Positions 25,263-33,674 of a DNA stretch of 64,000 nucleotides are shown here, piece by piece. Under the pieces are notes generated by a model. The model saw only the letters and a list, made by a program, of their open reading frames with translations, ran no database searches and was not told the DNA's origin. The DNA lies in assembly GCA_035279405.1 (NCBI GenBank), contig DATEHU010000011.1, positions 97,122 through 161,121 on the forward strand, written 5' to 3'. The first letter of the stretch is position 1, and each line of letters begins with the position of its first letter. Position numbers and translations under genes: made by a program. This DNA is from Gammaproteobacteria bacterium (GTDB taxonomy: Bacteria > Pseudomonadota > Gammaproteobacteria > Natronospirales > REEB76).

Positions 25263-27393
25263 AGATGTTTCCCCGTTCCCCGAACGCGTCCTCGCCACCT
25301 TCCAGAGTCCGCATGCTCACTTTCTTCCAGTCCATCTTGTCGGTGGCGTCCTCAGGATTCACCAGGTTGTTGGTGAAAGGGTTACCGATGTACGTGGAAT
25401 AGCCCTCTTTACTATGGCACCTGTAGATCGAGCTGTAAGGTAGCGTCCGGACGGCGATGTTTGCATCATGAGTCGATATGAAGACCCTCTTGTTCTCCCG
25501 GGCGCGCTCCTTGAGGAGCGGCACGATTACATCGCTGATGTACTCATTGCCCAGGCTCATTTCCGGCTCGTCCAGTATGTAAACGTCCTTATCTGTGCCT
25601 AGTTCCTTCTGCAGCATTACCATCGAGGCCTCGCCGCTCGATGGCTCGTACTGCTCGCCGCCAAGGGCGAAATACCTCTTGAAGAGCAGCACTTCGTATA
25701 CTGTCGTGATGGCCTCCACATCTTCGATCTCGTTGAGGTCGGAGATGCACTGGAACAGATCGTCCGAGTAAACGTGCGCGAGCACCTCACGGACTCCATG
25801 GACGAACTTCTTTATCGCTGATTTCTTCGCACCCTTGATTGCCCGCAGCGAGCCGTCCGTCACATTTCCGTCCTGAAACCTGAACTCCGTCAGCAGTTCC
25901 AGCTCGCCCTTTTCCGGCCCGAGGCTTCCGATCGGTTCCCTAAGCGTCGGGATTCCGGTCTCGATGCTCTTCACAATCGCTGATGCACTCCGTTCGATGG
26001 CTATCCGATTCTTAGCGTAGGCGCGGAACCCGGTATTCATCGGCATGGCCGGCTTCCCCGTCTTGCGCTCCACCTCCTTGCGGAACAACTTGATGGCTGA
26101 ATTGAGCAGATGGATCTCCTTCCACTCGGAGAAGCTGGACCATCTCCGCCCACCCAGACGGCTCGCGAGAACGGACAGCAGGGTATCGAGCTGCCCGCGC
26201 TCCTTCATGGAAAGCACCTGCTTCACCGAGGCATTCGCAGACAGAAACCCTAGAAATTCCTGCGTCATCTTCAGGGCCTCGTTGAAGCCCTGGAAGTCCC
26301 TCTTGGGACCGCCGTACTCCTCGGGTTCGATGTCCTTCAGCAGTATCTTCTTTGCGTTCTTGTTCGTAATGTCCGACTGGTAGTATGCCTTGTACTTCGC
26401 AAGGCTGGTCACGTCGACCTCGGACGCTTCGTGCAATGCGCTGATCTCGTTTTGGCAATAGTTGATCTGATGGTCATTTAGGTTGATGCCCAGCTTCGCA
26501 CCTGCTGTGTCGTAGATCTCATCCAATCGGCCGCTTGCCGACACGTAGACGCTCGCGTCAATCCCGCTCTCCGTGTAGTGCTTAGCGATGGCCCTAAGGA
26601 TGCAAGACTTACCTGTGCCCTTAGGGCCGAACACCACGTTGATGTCGTTGTAAGCCCTGACCTCCAGCACTGAGCCGTCGTCGAACGGCCGTAGCGTCAA
26701 CTGCTCGGGCGTCTTCCTGTCGAGGACAGTATTGATGGTTGTTGGGTCCTTGTTCAGCAGCAGACAGAAGTGCTCGAAGCTGTCGACAGGCAACCTCAAG
26801 TCTGGGAGTTCAGCGGCACACTCAGCGTATTTCGCCCAGTCATGGAGGTCAGACCCGTATATGGAGCCATAGCCGTGCGAGATATATATCCCTGCCGAGA
26901 TCGAGTTGGTGACCTCCTTGAGGACAAAGTTCGGGTTTTTCGTCCCGGTTAGGAGCTTCCCAAGGGCCGCGTCCGGCAACCCCGGTTGTTTCTGCTTGTA
27001 ATGTGCCACATACAGGGGCTTCATTGCATCGAAACCGGAGAGCACCTCCTCAATAGCAACAGTGAAGGTGTCTGGGCTCTCGTCCTTCGTGAGCGACTTC
27101 ACCACTTTCGAGAACTTATCGGCGGCCGTGGGAGCTACGATGACCAAGAGGTGGCCTCTAGCACCATCCTCGACGATGTCGAGTTCTACACCGGGCCAGA
27201 CCTGGACGTTGCCATTCATACCGACCAGGATTTCCTTGTATTGCGCGAGGTCGAAAACATTGTGGTTGGTGATCGCGATGATGCCGACGTCCGTGGAGAC
27301 GACGGTTTCGCAAAATTTCTTCGGAGCGATCTCCCGAGTGTGGGCGTCTCCTGACTTGCACCTCTTGGTGTGGGTATGAATGTCAATCTTCAT
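25249..27393 (-). CDS. PHP-domain / ABC-type ATPase fusion, putative defence effector
   Basis: A 714-residue fusion. Residues 1-240 look like a PHP metal phosphoesterase: His6 and His8 in DIHTHT, ITNHN near 43, PGVELD near 70, GHLLVIV, and GSDLHDW near 185. Residues about 245-714 are an ABC/SMC-like ATPase: Walker A FGPKGTGKS near 254, a long helical insert, signature-like SSGEASM near 586, Walker B VYILDEPEMSL near 603, and H-loop ISTHDAN near 643. The layout resembles the Ppl and TrlF groups of PHP-ATPases; Ppl protects E. coli from phage. It is next to restriction-type genes in an island, which supports a defence role. Substrate unknown. Confidence 0.8.
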   Translation of the reverse strand: MKIDIHTHTKRCKSGDAHTREIAPKKFCETVVSTDVGIIAITNHNVFDLAQYKEILVGMNGNVQVWPGVELDIVEDGARGHLLVIVAPTAADKFSKVVKSLTKDESPDTFTVAIEEVLSGFDAMKPLYVAHYKQKQPGLPDAALGKLLTGTKNPNFVLKEVTNSISAGIYISHGYGSIYGSDLHDWAKYAECAAELPDLRLPVDSFEHFCLLLNKDPTTINTVLDRKTPEQLTLRPFDDGSVLEVRAYNDINVVFGPKGTGKSCILRAIAKHYTESGIDASVYVSASGRLDEIYDTAGAKLGINLNDHQINYCQNEISALHEASEVDVTSLAKYKAYYQSDITNKNAKKILLKDIEPEEYGGPKRDFQGFNEALKMTQEFLGFLSANASVKQVLSMKERGQLDTLLSVLASRLGGRRWSSFSEWKEIHLLNSAIKLFRKEVERKTGKPAMPMNTGFRAYAKNRIAIERSASAIVKSIETGIPTLREPIGSLGPEKGELELLTEFRFQDGNVTDGSLRAIKGAKKSAIKKFVHGVREVLAHVYSDDLFQCISDLNEIEDVEAITTVYEVLLFKRYFALGGEQYEPSSGEASMVMLQKELGTDKDVYILDEPEMSLGNEYISDVIVPLLKERARENKRVFISTHDANIAVRTLPYSSIYRCHSKEGYSTYIGNPFTNNLVNPEDATDKMDWKKVSMRTLEGGEDAFGERGNIYGNG

Positions 27394-27446
27394 TTACAGT
27401 GCCATTAAGCGTTTATAAAAATAAACTTTCCACTCGTGCATATAAG

Positions 27447-27733
27447 CTATTTATGTTTAATGTTTTGCATTGGCTTCTCCTGCTTGAAGAGATGCTACTC
27501 TGCTTTCCTAGCAATTTCGATCGTCTTATTTTGTTGGATATTCACTTTAACTCATGGAATTGGGTCCGGACCATTTCGAAGGTTTTCTTAAATGCGTTCT
27601 CGTACGCGGCTTTTCTTAGTTACCCCTACATAATTTACTTTCCGCTTGGTCTCACTATTGCATAAAGTGTTGGTTTGTCATCTGTCAGCTTCGCAATGCT
27701 TCTCTTGTTAAATGAAATAGTCTTGTCTGGCAT
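27447..27733 (-). pseudogene. Broken GIY-YIG-type small nuclease gene
   Basis: On the minus strand ATG 27733 (GGAG upstream) opens MPDKTISFNKRSIAKL, then PTLYAIVRPSGK and a stop. The frame shifted by one base continues NYVGVTKKSRVRERI, stop, ENLRNGPDPIP, stop, VKVNIQQNKTIEIARKAE, stop, HLFKQEKPMQNIKHK to TAG at 27447. The LYAI...NYVGVTKKSRVRERI...IP.VKV layout is that of small GIY-YIG proteins. One frameshift and three nonsense codons mean it is inactive. It lies between the translocase gene and the PHP-ATPase in a strongly A+T-rich patch. Confidence 0.72.
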
Positions 27734-27815
27734 AAATATCTCCATTTACAAATTTTGAGTATCGAAACGTCTTATCCATATCCCCCTTATTTATAAATGA
27801 TGGCTTTTATGACTA

Positions 27816-30353
27816 TCAGTTCCTCGCGACCACAGTGTCATAGAGCCCATAGTGAACTAGACCCTCGTGACTCTCGATTCCGGTATAGGCAAGCGAGGCA
27901 TCTTCGTAGCGGCGGAAGGCGAAAACGGCCTGATTCATCTGCTCAGTATTGAATACCCGCAGACGCACAAGCAGATGAAAATCCTCTACTGTCAGACCCG
28001 TAACAGCAAGAAATAATTCAGGCTCGAGCTTAGTAATGACATCCTGAAGCGTGTTCTCTCGGAAATCGGTCAGGTACATGAACGCTGGTATGCGCGTAGC
28101 AAACTTGATCAGTTTCTCCTGAACGAGCTTACGCTTGGACTTGTATTCTTTCTCCTCCTCGGTAAGTTGCTTCATCTGCTTCGCCGTCAGATCGTGATCT
28201 TTAGCCTTGTTCTTGAGCTCCTTGACCTTCTCGCTTTTGTTAATAATCGTCTCAATGATATTGTCACCGAGCGCGCGCCAGCCCTCGATGCGCTCTACGG
28301 CAGCCATTGCCTCGGGATTGTCCATGATTCGGCGCAGAGTGTCGTTGTCCACGTTCACGAGCAGCGCGGATTCCCACTTGCGGGCAAGGAGCGTGGCGGA
28401 GGTGCCGGCCATCGCGATGTCGAGAATGCCACCCGCATCAATCTGCGTCATGTTCGCGCCGTCGTAGGCCAGCACTGGCAAGAATGACACGAGGTCCTTG
28501 ACGGCGTTCTCGGGGTTCGACTCGTTGGGCGAAAGGCCGATCGCGTAGTCCGAGAGCTGCCGTAGCGCGCGCGTGGGCGCGAAGTCGAACACAAAACAGG
28601 CGGGCTTGAAGATTTCCTCCTCGTTCGGATCGTCGCCGTTGGGATTCTTGATGGACCACGGTGATTGCACACGAAACGCCGACTGAAAATACGTCTCCGG
28701 CGACTTCAGATTTCGCAGCATCAAGATAGATGACCACTGCGGCACGGTGACGCCGGTCGTGAGCTTGCCGCACGAAAGCATGATGGTCTTGGTGTCGAAA
28801 CCGCTGCCGATGGCCTTGCGCACGGGCGGCAGCGCGTCCAACCCGATGCCTGCCGAAGAGCCAGCGGTGACGATTGCAGTGTAATCGTGCCAGAAGACGT
28901 TGTGCTTTTCTGCCAGCAAATTCCCCATCGCGTGGCAGGCCGCGACGTTGGGCAGAAACCAGAACGAGTGCTGGAGATAGGGCAACAAGGTGGCGTCATA
29001 ATACGGGAACGGGGCTCGCGAACCAGTCTTGAGTTGCTCCACCGTCTTGAGCGCATATCCACCGCGGATGATGTCGAGCCACTTCTGGACATCGCTCTTG
29101 TGCTTGAACTGTGCTTTCTTCCCTTCGCCAGAGGCCTCAAAGAAGGCGTTCAGGTCAAACTCATCAAATTCTCCGGCGCTCGCGACCGCTATCAACTCTG
29201 GGGGCATTTGATACGTTAGCAGATGTAACTTGGGCAACGCGCCATAAGGATTCCACTTGCCGGGATTCCTTTTCTCGAAATCTTCCTTAGCGTGCTGCTC
29301 GTCGGTGTAGGTCCAGCTGAAAATCTGTTCCTCGATGAACTCGCCCGTGACCAGCGCCTTGAACGGCGTGCCGGAGAGATAAAGGTAAGCCTTGGTGGTG
29401 ATGGGCAGGAATTCGGTTTCCTTCTCGGATAGAACTGCGAGGTCTTCGTTCACGCCTTCCAGCCCGGCGGCGTATTCGAGCTTCGCTTCCTTTTTGGCGA
29501 TCGCTTCTTCTTCGCCCTCAAACAGTTCCTTGGCCGTGTCACGCCATGCGCCGAAGTGATATTCATCGAACACGACCAAATCCCACTTCACCTGGTGCAG
29601 CCACTCGTTCTTGGCCTTGATGTTTCCCGCATCGTCGCGGCCCAGCAAATCCTGGAACGAACCGAAATAGACCAGCGGCTTCTTGGCAGAAACCTTCGTC
29701 GGGTCGCTGCCGGAATTGCGTGACATATATTGCCAGCCGTCAAAATCAACGTGCGATTCGAGGTCCGTCTGCCAGGCATCCTCCACAGCAGGCTTGAATG
29801 TGACCACAAGCACGCGCTTCGCCCCGAGTTTCCGGGCGAGTTGGTAGCTGGTGAAGGTTTTGCCGAAACGCATCTTGGCGTTCCAAAGGAAGCGCGGGAC
29901 GGCATGCATGTCCTCCTTCCAGATGGAATGGAAATAGGCATGGGTCTTTTCAACGGCGGCGCGCTGCTCGGCGCGCATGGGAAAATTCTGGTCGCGCGTG
30001 CCCGCGATTTGCTGCCCTGTGCGAAGCGCGATGAACACGGCCTTCAAATCCTTGAGCGTGCAGCGCATCCATTCCAATTCCGTGTTCTCGAATTTCTTTT
30101 TGACGAGGGCGGCGCGCACCTCGTGGTCGGTAAACGTCGTGCCGTCGTCGCGCTCGGCCACCTCGTCCAGCTCGATTTTGTAATTCTTGATGTTGGCAGT
30201 CTTGAGCTGCTCGGCGACGCGCTGCTTCACATCGCGCGTGGTCTGGCCGACCTTGAGCAGGCCCGCATGTGCCGTGTCGTCAATCGAGTAGGCGTAGACG
30301 CGCGGGCGCACCGCCGGCTTCGGCGCTAGGATTTCTTCGATGGTCTTACTCAT
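27816..30353 (-). CDS. GIY-YIG (T5orf172-like) nuclease fused to SF2 helicase/translocase, restriction-type
   Basis: An 845-residue protein. Residues about 15-90 form a GIY-YIG/T5orf172-type domain: RVYAYSIDD, LLKVGQTTRDVKQRVAEQL, then catalytic-type Glu in DHEVRAAL. A superfamily 2 motor follows: motif I AKMRFGKTFTSY near 161, motif II VVFDEYHFG near 259, motif III LYLSGTPFKAL, and C-terminal motifs with LSCGKLTTGVTVPQW and SPETYFQSAFRVQSPW. It probably tracks on DNA and cuts. ATG 30353 overlaps the upstream methyltransferase stop by eight bases, so the three genes form one operon. This is a restriction-modification-like system that does not match classical type I, II or III layouts. Confidence 0.88.
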   Translation of the reverse strand: MSKTIEEILAPKPAVRPRVYAYSIDDTAHAGLLKVGQTTRDVKQRVAEQLKTANIKNYKIELDEVAERDDGTTFTDHEVRAALVKKKFENTELEWMRCTLKDLKAVFIALRTGQQIAGTRDQNFPMRAEQRAAVEKTHAYFHSIWKEDMHAVPRFLWNAKMRFGKTFTSYQLARKLGAKRVLVVTFKPAVEDAWQTDLESHVDFDGWQYMSRNSGSDPTKVSAKKPLVYFGSFQDLLGRDDAGNIKAKNEWLHQVKWDLVVFDEYHFGAWRDTAKELFEGEEEAIAKKEAKLEYAAGLEGVNEDLAVLSEKETEFLPITTKAYLYLSGTPFKALVTGEFIEEQIFSWTYTDEQHAKEDFEKRNPGKWNPYGALPKLHLLTYQMPPELIAVASAGEFDEFDLNAFFEASGEGKKAQFKHKSDVQKWLDIIRGGYALKTVEQLKTGSRAPFPYYDATLLPYLQHSFWFLPNVAACHAMGNLLAEKHNVFWHDYTAIVTAGSSAGIGLDALPPVRKAIGSGFDTKTIMLSCGKLTTGVTVPQWSSILMLRNLKSPETYFQSAFRVQSPWSIKNPNGDDPNEEEIFKPACFVFDFAPTRALRQLSDYAIGLSPNESNPENAVKDLVSFLPVLAYDGANMTQIDAGGILDIAMAGTSATLLARKWESALLVNVDNDTLRRIMDNPEAMAAVERIEGWRALGDNIIETIINKSEKVKELKNKAKDHDLTAKQMKQLTEEEKEYKSKRKLVQEKLIKFATRIPAFMYLTDFRENTLQDVITKLEPELFLAVTGLTVEDFHLLVRLRVFNTEQMNQAVFAFRRYEDASLAYTGIESHEGLVHYGLYDTVVARN

Positions 30354-31935
30354 CGTCAATATCGTCGGGGTTCATTTCACGGACTTGCGACTCGATGTAA
30401 GCCTGCTCCTTTTTCGTGATGCCGTATTTCGCGTAAAGTTCTTCGTCCGTCCAAGTGCGATCCCACGTCTGCTGTGGAATCCATGAATATGTTGACCGAA
30501 GTGCGTGTTGGGTGATTTTCCGAAGCGAAACGAGGAAGCGAAAGAACCGAGTTATGTAATAGCTTTGTAGACTAGTCGCCGCCTTTTTACTCGTGAGTGG
30601 CCCTGCCACCAAATACGTTTGCGTGCATACCGATTCAGGCGGAGTCACGATGGAAGGGCCGAGAACCAATGCTGGGATTGCGCCGCGCTCTCCGTAAGCT
30701 TCTGGAAAAAGCACTTTCCATGAATCAATCAGATGCGCATTCTTTCGGATGCCGGACCTAGTGGTATGCACCACTACACGTTTTCCACGGTCTGTTATAT
30801 AAAGGGCAACCGAGCCCCGAAAAGGTTTCTCCTTATATTCAGCAAAATTCGTAGCTAGGCCAAACGGCGTGTCTCCGCTCACGAGGTCTGCCACCGAAGG
30901 TTCGTTCAAGCGTTGAACTTTTTTCAGAATGCTAATCGCGCGTTCATTGCGGACGAAAATGTCGAACTCATCCAGCTTGCGAGCGATCGGCGGCTGCTGT
31001 TCGTCTCCAAGTATGAGACTATATTTGCAGTCGCCTTGATGACTCCCGTCCCACAAGAAGTAACCAACCCCGCCTTCAAAATCTACGCCCGGAAATGCTG
31101 TGGACATTTTCGTGTAATCAACAAGGTGGCTGATGTGTCCGCCGGTAAGCATGGACTTTCGGAACTCGTCCATGCCGCGCCCACCGGCCAGCCATCTTGA
31201 CGGGATGACCATGCTCAAGAAGCGTGGGTCAAGCTTCATCGCCTGCTCGACAAATAGATGGTAGATCGAGGAGTCGCTCGAACCGCCTGCGCCACCTTTC
31301 ATTTGATACGGTGGATTTCCGATGATTACGTCGAATTGCATGTTGCCTCCAAATATCTCGGCGAGCTGAGTCTTGATGTTGTCGGTGTGAATGAACGCGT
31401 AGGCGTGGGTTTCCAGTCCCGCCACCCGGTCGAAAACGGATTTGCCAGCGCCGCAATACTTGCACTTGTCGCCATTCCACGTGTGTTTGAGGCGCTTGAA
31501 CCAGATATTGCCATCGTCGCTGGTGAAGGATTTGGCGATGGAGTGCTTGCCGGTGGCGTGCTTGGAGCAATACACGCTGCGCCGCGCGAGCAGGCTGGTA
31601 ATTTGCGTGATGCCGATGCCGAACACCTGCCGAGTCAGGATGTGGTCCACGCGCTTTTGCAAATCAGGAATCTCCTGCTCCAGCCCTTTGTTGAGGCGGC
31701 TGGTGATCTCGCGCAGGAACACACCGGATTTGGTGCAGGGGTCCAGGAATTTCACTGTCTTGTCCGCCCAGATATTTGCGCCCTTGTTGTTCGCGGCCCA
31801 CGCCTCGGCCAGCGTGTCCAGCATCCGGTTGGCGAACTCTGGCGGGGTAAACACCTCGTCGTTGGAGAGGTTCGCGATGCAAGTGAGTACGTCGGGGTTG
31901 CGGCTACGCAATGCAAAGCTGGCTTGGGCGCTCAT
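30346..31935 (-). CDS. Eco57I-like adenine-specific DNA methyltransferase
   Basis: A 529-residue N6-adenine methyltransferase. After VFTPPEFANRMLDTLAEAW comes the SAM-binding motif FLDPCTKSGVFL (about 63-74), and motif IV NPPYQ lies near 205. Between them is a probable zinc ribbon, CSKH then CKYC, which is unusual. The C-terminal half, with SMVIPSRWLAGG and FPGVDFEGGVGYFLW, is the target-recognition part typical of Eco57I-type enzymes. Start ATG 31935 overlaps the stop of the upstream short methyltransferase by four bases. It likely marks host DNA against the partner translocase-nuclease. Confidence 0.88.
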   Translation of the reverse strand: MSAQASFALRSRNPDVLTCIANLSNDEVFTPPEFANRMLDTLAEAWAANNKGANIWADKTVKFLDPCTKSGVFLREITSRLNKGLEQEIPDLQKRVDHILTRQVFGIGITQITSLLARRSVYCSKHATGKHSIAKSFTSDDGNIWFKRLKHTWNGDKCKYCGAGKSVFDRVAGLETHAYAFIHTDNIKTQLAEIFGGNMQFDVIIGNPPYQMKGGAGGSSDSSIYHLFVEQAMKLDPRFLSMVIPSRWLAGGRGMDEFRKSMLTGGHISHLVDYTKMSTAFPGVDFEGGVGYFLWDGSHQGDCKYSLILGDEQQPPIARKLDEFDIFVRNERAISILKKVQRLNEPSVADLVSGDTPFGLATNFAEYKEKPFRGSVALYITDRGKRVVVHTTRSGIRKNAHLIDSWKVLFPEAYGERGAIPALVLGPSIVTPPESVCTQTYLVAGPLTSKKAATSLQSYYITRFFRFLVSLRKITQHALRSTYSWIPQQTWDRTWTDEELYAKYGITKKEQAYIESQVREMNPDDIDDE

Positions 31936-32597
31936 ACGGCGACCTCGGACGCAATGGCGGCCAGCACACTCACCGTCATCGGCGGGTAGGACTTGATCGG
32001 CGTAAAGAGCTCGTGCTTCGCGAGGTGGGCGAAGAGCGAACCCTCCGCGCTGAAGGCCGACGAGCCGGTAAGAATGTCCAGACGGAAGTCGCGCCGCTGA
32101 AACTTGCCCTTGCCCAGATAGCCCCATTCCGCAAAAGTGATGGGCTGAGCATCACTGGTGCGCATCTTCAGGGCGTCACCGTGGACAAGGTTGTGCGACA
32201 GCACGTAGAACCCTGCCCGATAGAGCGCGTCCGGCTCCGCGAGCTTCAGGTAATCGGCGAGGATCTCCAGCAGATTGGCACGACACTCAGCGATGTTGTC
32301 GGGCAGCAGCTCGATGCCGTATATGCACATCAGCGCGAGCAGCGCATAGTGCTGTCGCTCGAAATCGGACTTGCCGTACTTGAGCTCCACGGCAGCGAGC
32401 TTGCGTCGCAGTATCTGCACGAGAAAGTTGCCGCTGCCGCACGCAGGTTCCAGGAAGCGGGAGTCAATGCGCTCCGTCTCGCCCTTCACAAGGTCGAGCA
32501 TGGCCTCGACCATCCACGCGGGGGTGAATACCTCACCGTGATCGGCGACCCGTTGTTTAGATTTAACCTGCTCGTCAATCATTTCCACTTCTATCAT
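31932..32597 (-). CDS. Short SAM-dependent DNA methyltransferase-like subunit without NPPY motif
   Basis: A 221-residue protein with the start of an N6-adenine methyltransferase: VFTPAWMVEAMLDLV, motif I RFLEPACGSGNFL (48-60), and acidic motif YGIELLPDN. The expected NPPY/DPPY catalytic motif is missing; the matching region reads VLSHNLVHGDAL and then ITFAEWG. The protein can probably bind SAM but not methylate alone, and may be a partner of the following Eco57I-like enzyme. Its ATG overlaps the stop of an upstream relic frame (ATGA at 32594-32597), suggesting it was once an internal operon gene. Confidence 0.82.
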   Translation of the reverse strand: MIEVEMIDEQVKSKQRVADHGEVFTPAWMVEAMLDLVKGETERIDSRFLEPACGSGNFLVQILRRKLAAVELKYGKSDFERQHYALLALMCIYGIELLPDNIAECRANLLEILADYLKLAEPDALYRAGFYVLSHNLVHGDALKMRTSDAQPITFAEWGYLGKGKFQRRDFRLDILTGSSAFSAEGSLFAHLAKHELFTPIKSYPPMTVSVLAAIASEVAV

Positions 32598-32784
32598 TTC
32601 ATGGGACCAACGTAATGGCGCCCATTCCTGGCTTGAAAGTCATCCTTGAATAGCTTGTCACGAAAGGGCCATACAACGGCACGGATATTGACCTGATCTC
32701 TATCAACTACTACCCAACTTCTGCTGCAGTCAGCAAGCGGTCAATGATTTCTCGTGCTTGAGCTTCGGGATTGGATAGGACCAC
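32594..32784 (-). pseudogene. Frameshifted relic of an HsdR-type restriction subunit N-terminus
   Basis: On the minus strand a GTG at 32784 opens a frame containing NPEAQAREIIDRLLTAA and stopping at 32710. The frame shifted by one base continues with SWVVVDRDQVNIRAVVWPFRDK and ends GRHYVGPMK at 32594. Joined, this reads like the opening of HsdR-family proteins (NPE..AR..ID.LL..AGW.VQDRD). The stop overlaps the ATG of the short methyltransferase. The remainder of any HsdR protein is absent. Confidence 0.6.
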
Positions 32785-32881
32785 GGCAACCCTTTACTGC
32801 TTGGCAAGATTTCGCCGCCGTTCCCTGGAGGCAATCAACATAATAACGCCACATGCTTACGGTGGCCAAAATTCAAACGCT

Positions 32882-33541
32882 TCACACTGCGCGCAGGCAT
32901 TCCGCGCTGGTATTCGACGGCTTGTTCACATAGGTGCTCACGCGGTAAGCGTCCAGATCTTTCGCGCCATAGGGCTTGAGCAGTGCTTCGAGTTCAGTCG
33001 CCTGCTCAGGTCCCTCGTTAAGCCACTGCTCGCAAGACTCCCCGGTCAACACTACCGGCATTCGGCTGTGCACTATTGCGGCGAGCGGGTTCGCACCCGT
33101 GGTCACGATCGCATAGTTCTCCTCCGCTTCCTCCCCTTCTCCGTGCCAACGTGTCCAGATTCCGGCAAAGGCAAAAAGCGCATCGTGCTCAAGATGAAAT
33201 GCATAAGGCTGCTTTTTGCCCCCGGGCTGTTTCTGCCATTCGTACCAGCCGGTAGCTAGCACCAGGCAGCGGCGGCTGAGCGCGGATTGCTTGAACATGG
33301 GTTTTAAGAACAGCGTCTCGGCCCGCGCGTTGATCTGCGCCTTGTTCTTGTCCTTGAGCCAGGATGGCCGGAATCCCCATACGAGTTCCTCGACCTTGTG
33401 CTTGCCGTCGGCCTGCCGGATCACCGGCGCCTTCTGCTGCGGCGCGATGTTGTAGCGGGGGGCAAACTGCGGAACGGCCTGGGCCAAGTGCGCGGGAAGC
33501 CTGGTCGCCTCGGTGAACCGGACTGTATAGCGGCCGCACAT
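32882..33541 (-). CDS. SRAP-domain protein (YedK/HMCES type), abasic-site sensor
   Basis: A 219-residue SOS-response-associated peptidase-fold protein. Family members crosslink through Cys2 to abasic sites in single-stranded DNA, shielding them from breakage. Visible key residues are Cys2 (MCGRYTVRF), Asn in AQINARAET, Glu in ATGWYEW and His in IVHSRMPVVL, with RYNIAPQQKAPVI and VEELVWGFRPSW also conserved. It is divergent from the Y-family polymerase gene, and the LexA box between them could control both. It is an island-borne copy; whether the chromosome has another cannot be seen. Confidence 0.93.
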   Translation of the reverse strand: MCGRYTVRFTEATRLPAHLAQAVPQFAPRYNIAPQQKAPVIRQADGKHKVEELVWGFRPSWLKDKNKAQINARAETLFLKPMFKQSALSRRCLVLATGWYEWQKQPGGKKQPYAFHLEHDALFAFAGIWTRWHGEGEEAEENYAIVTTGANPLAAIVHSRMPVVLTGESCEQWLNEGPEQATELEALLKPYGAKDLDAYRVSTYVNKPSNTSAECLRAV

Positions 33542-33630
33542 CCTCGCCCCTTTTCAATTTAACCCGGTTCAGTCTAACGCCCCCCTCGCGTTCATGCGGG
33601 TTCCACGGGGGAGCTTGACCTCGGCCAATG

Positions 33631-33650
33631 TACTGTATGAATATCCAGTC
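33631..33650. promoter_or_regulatory. LexA (SOS) box
   Basis: TACTGTATGAATATCCAGTC keeps the CTG-N10-CAG core of the gammaproteobacterial LexA site (TACTGTATATATATACAGTA), with most of the A+T centre. It lies 25 bases before the polymerase ATG and 90 bases from the divergent SRAP start. Confidence 0.88.
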
Positions 33651-33674
33651 ATTCTCCATCGCTCATAGACTGTC

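Noticed and set aside
27399..27665. An 88-codon hydrophobic plus-strand frame
   Set aside because: The same DNA read on the minus strand is a recognisable, though broken, GIY-YIG gene.
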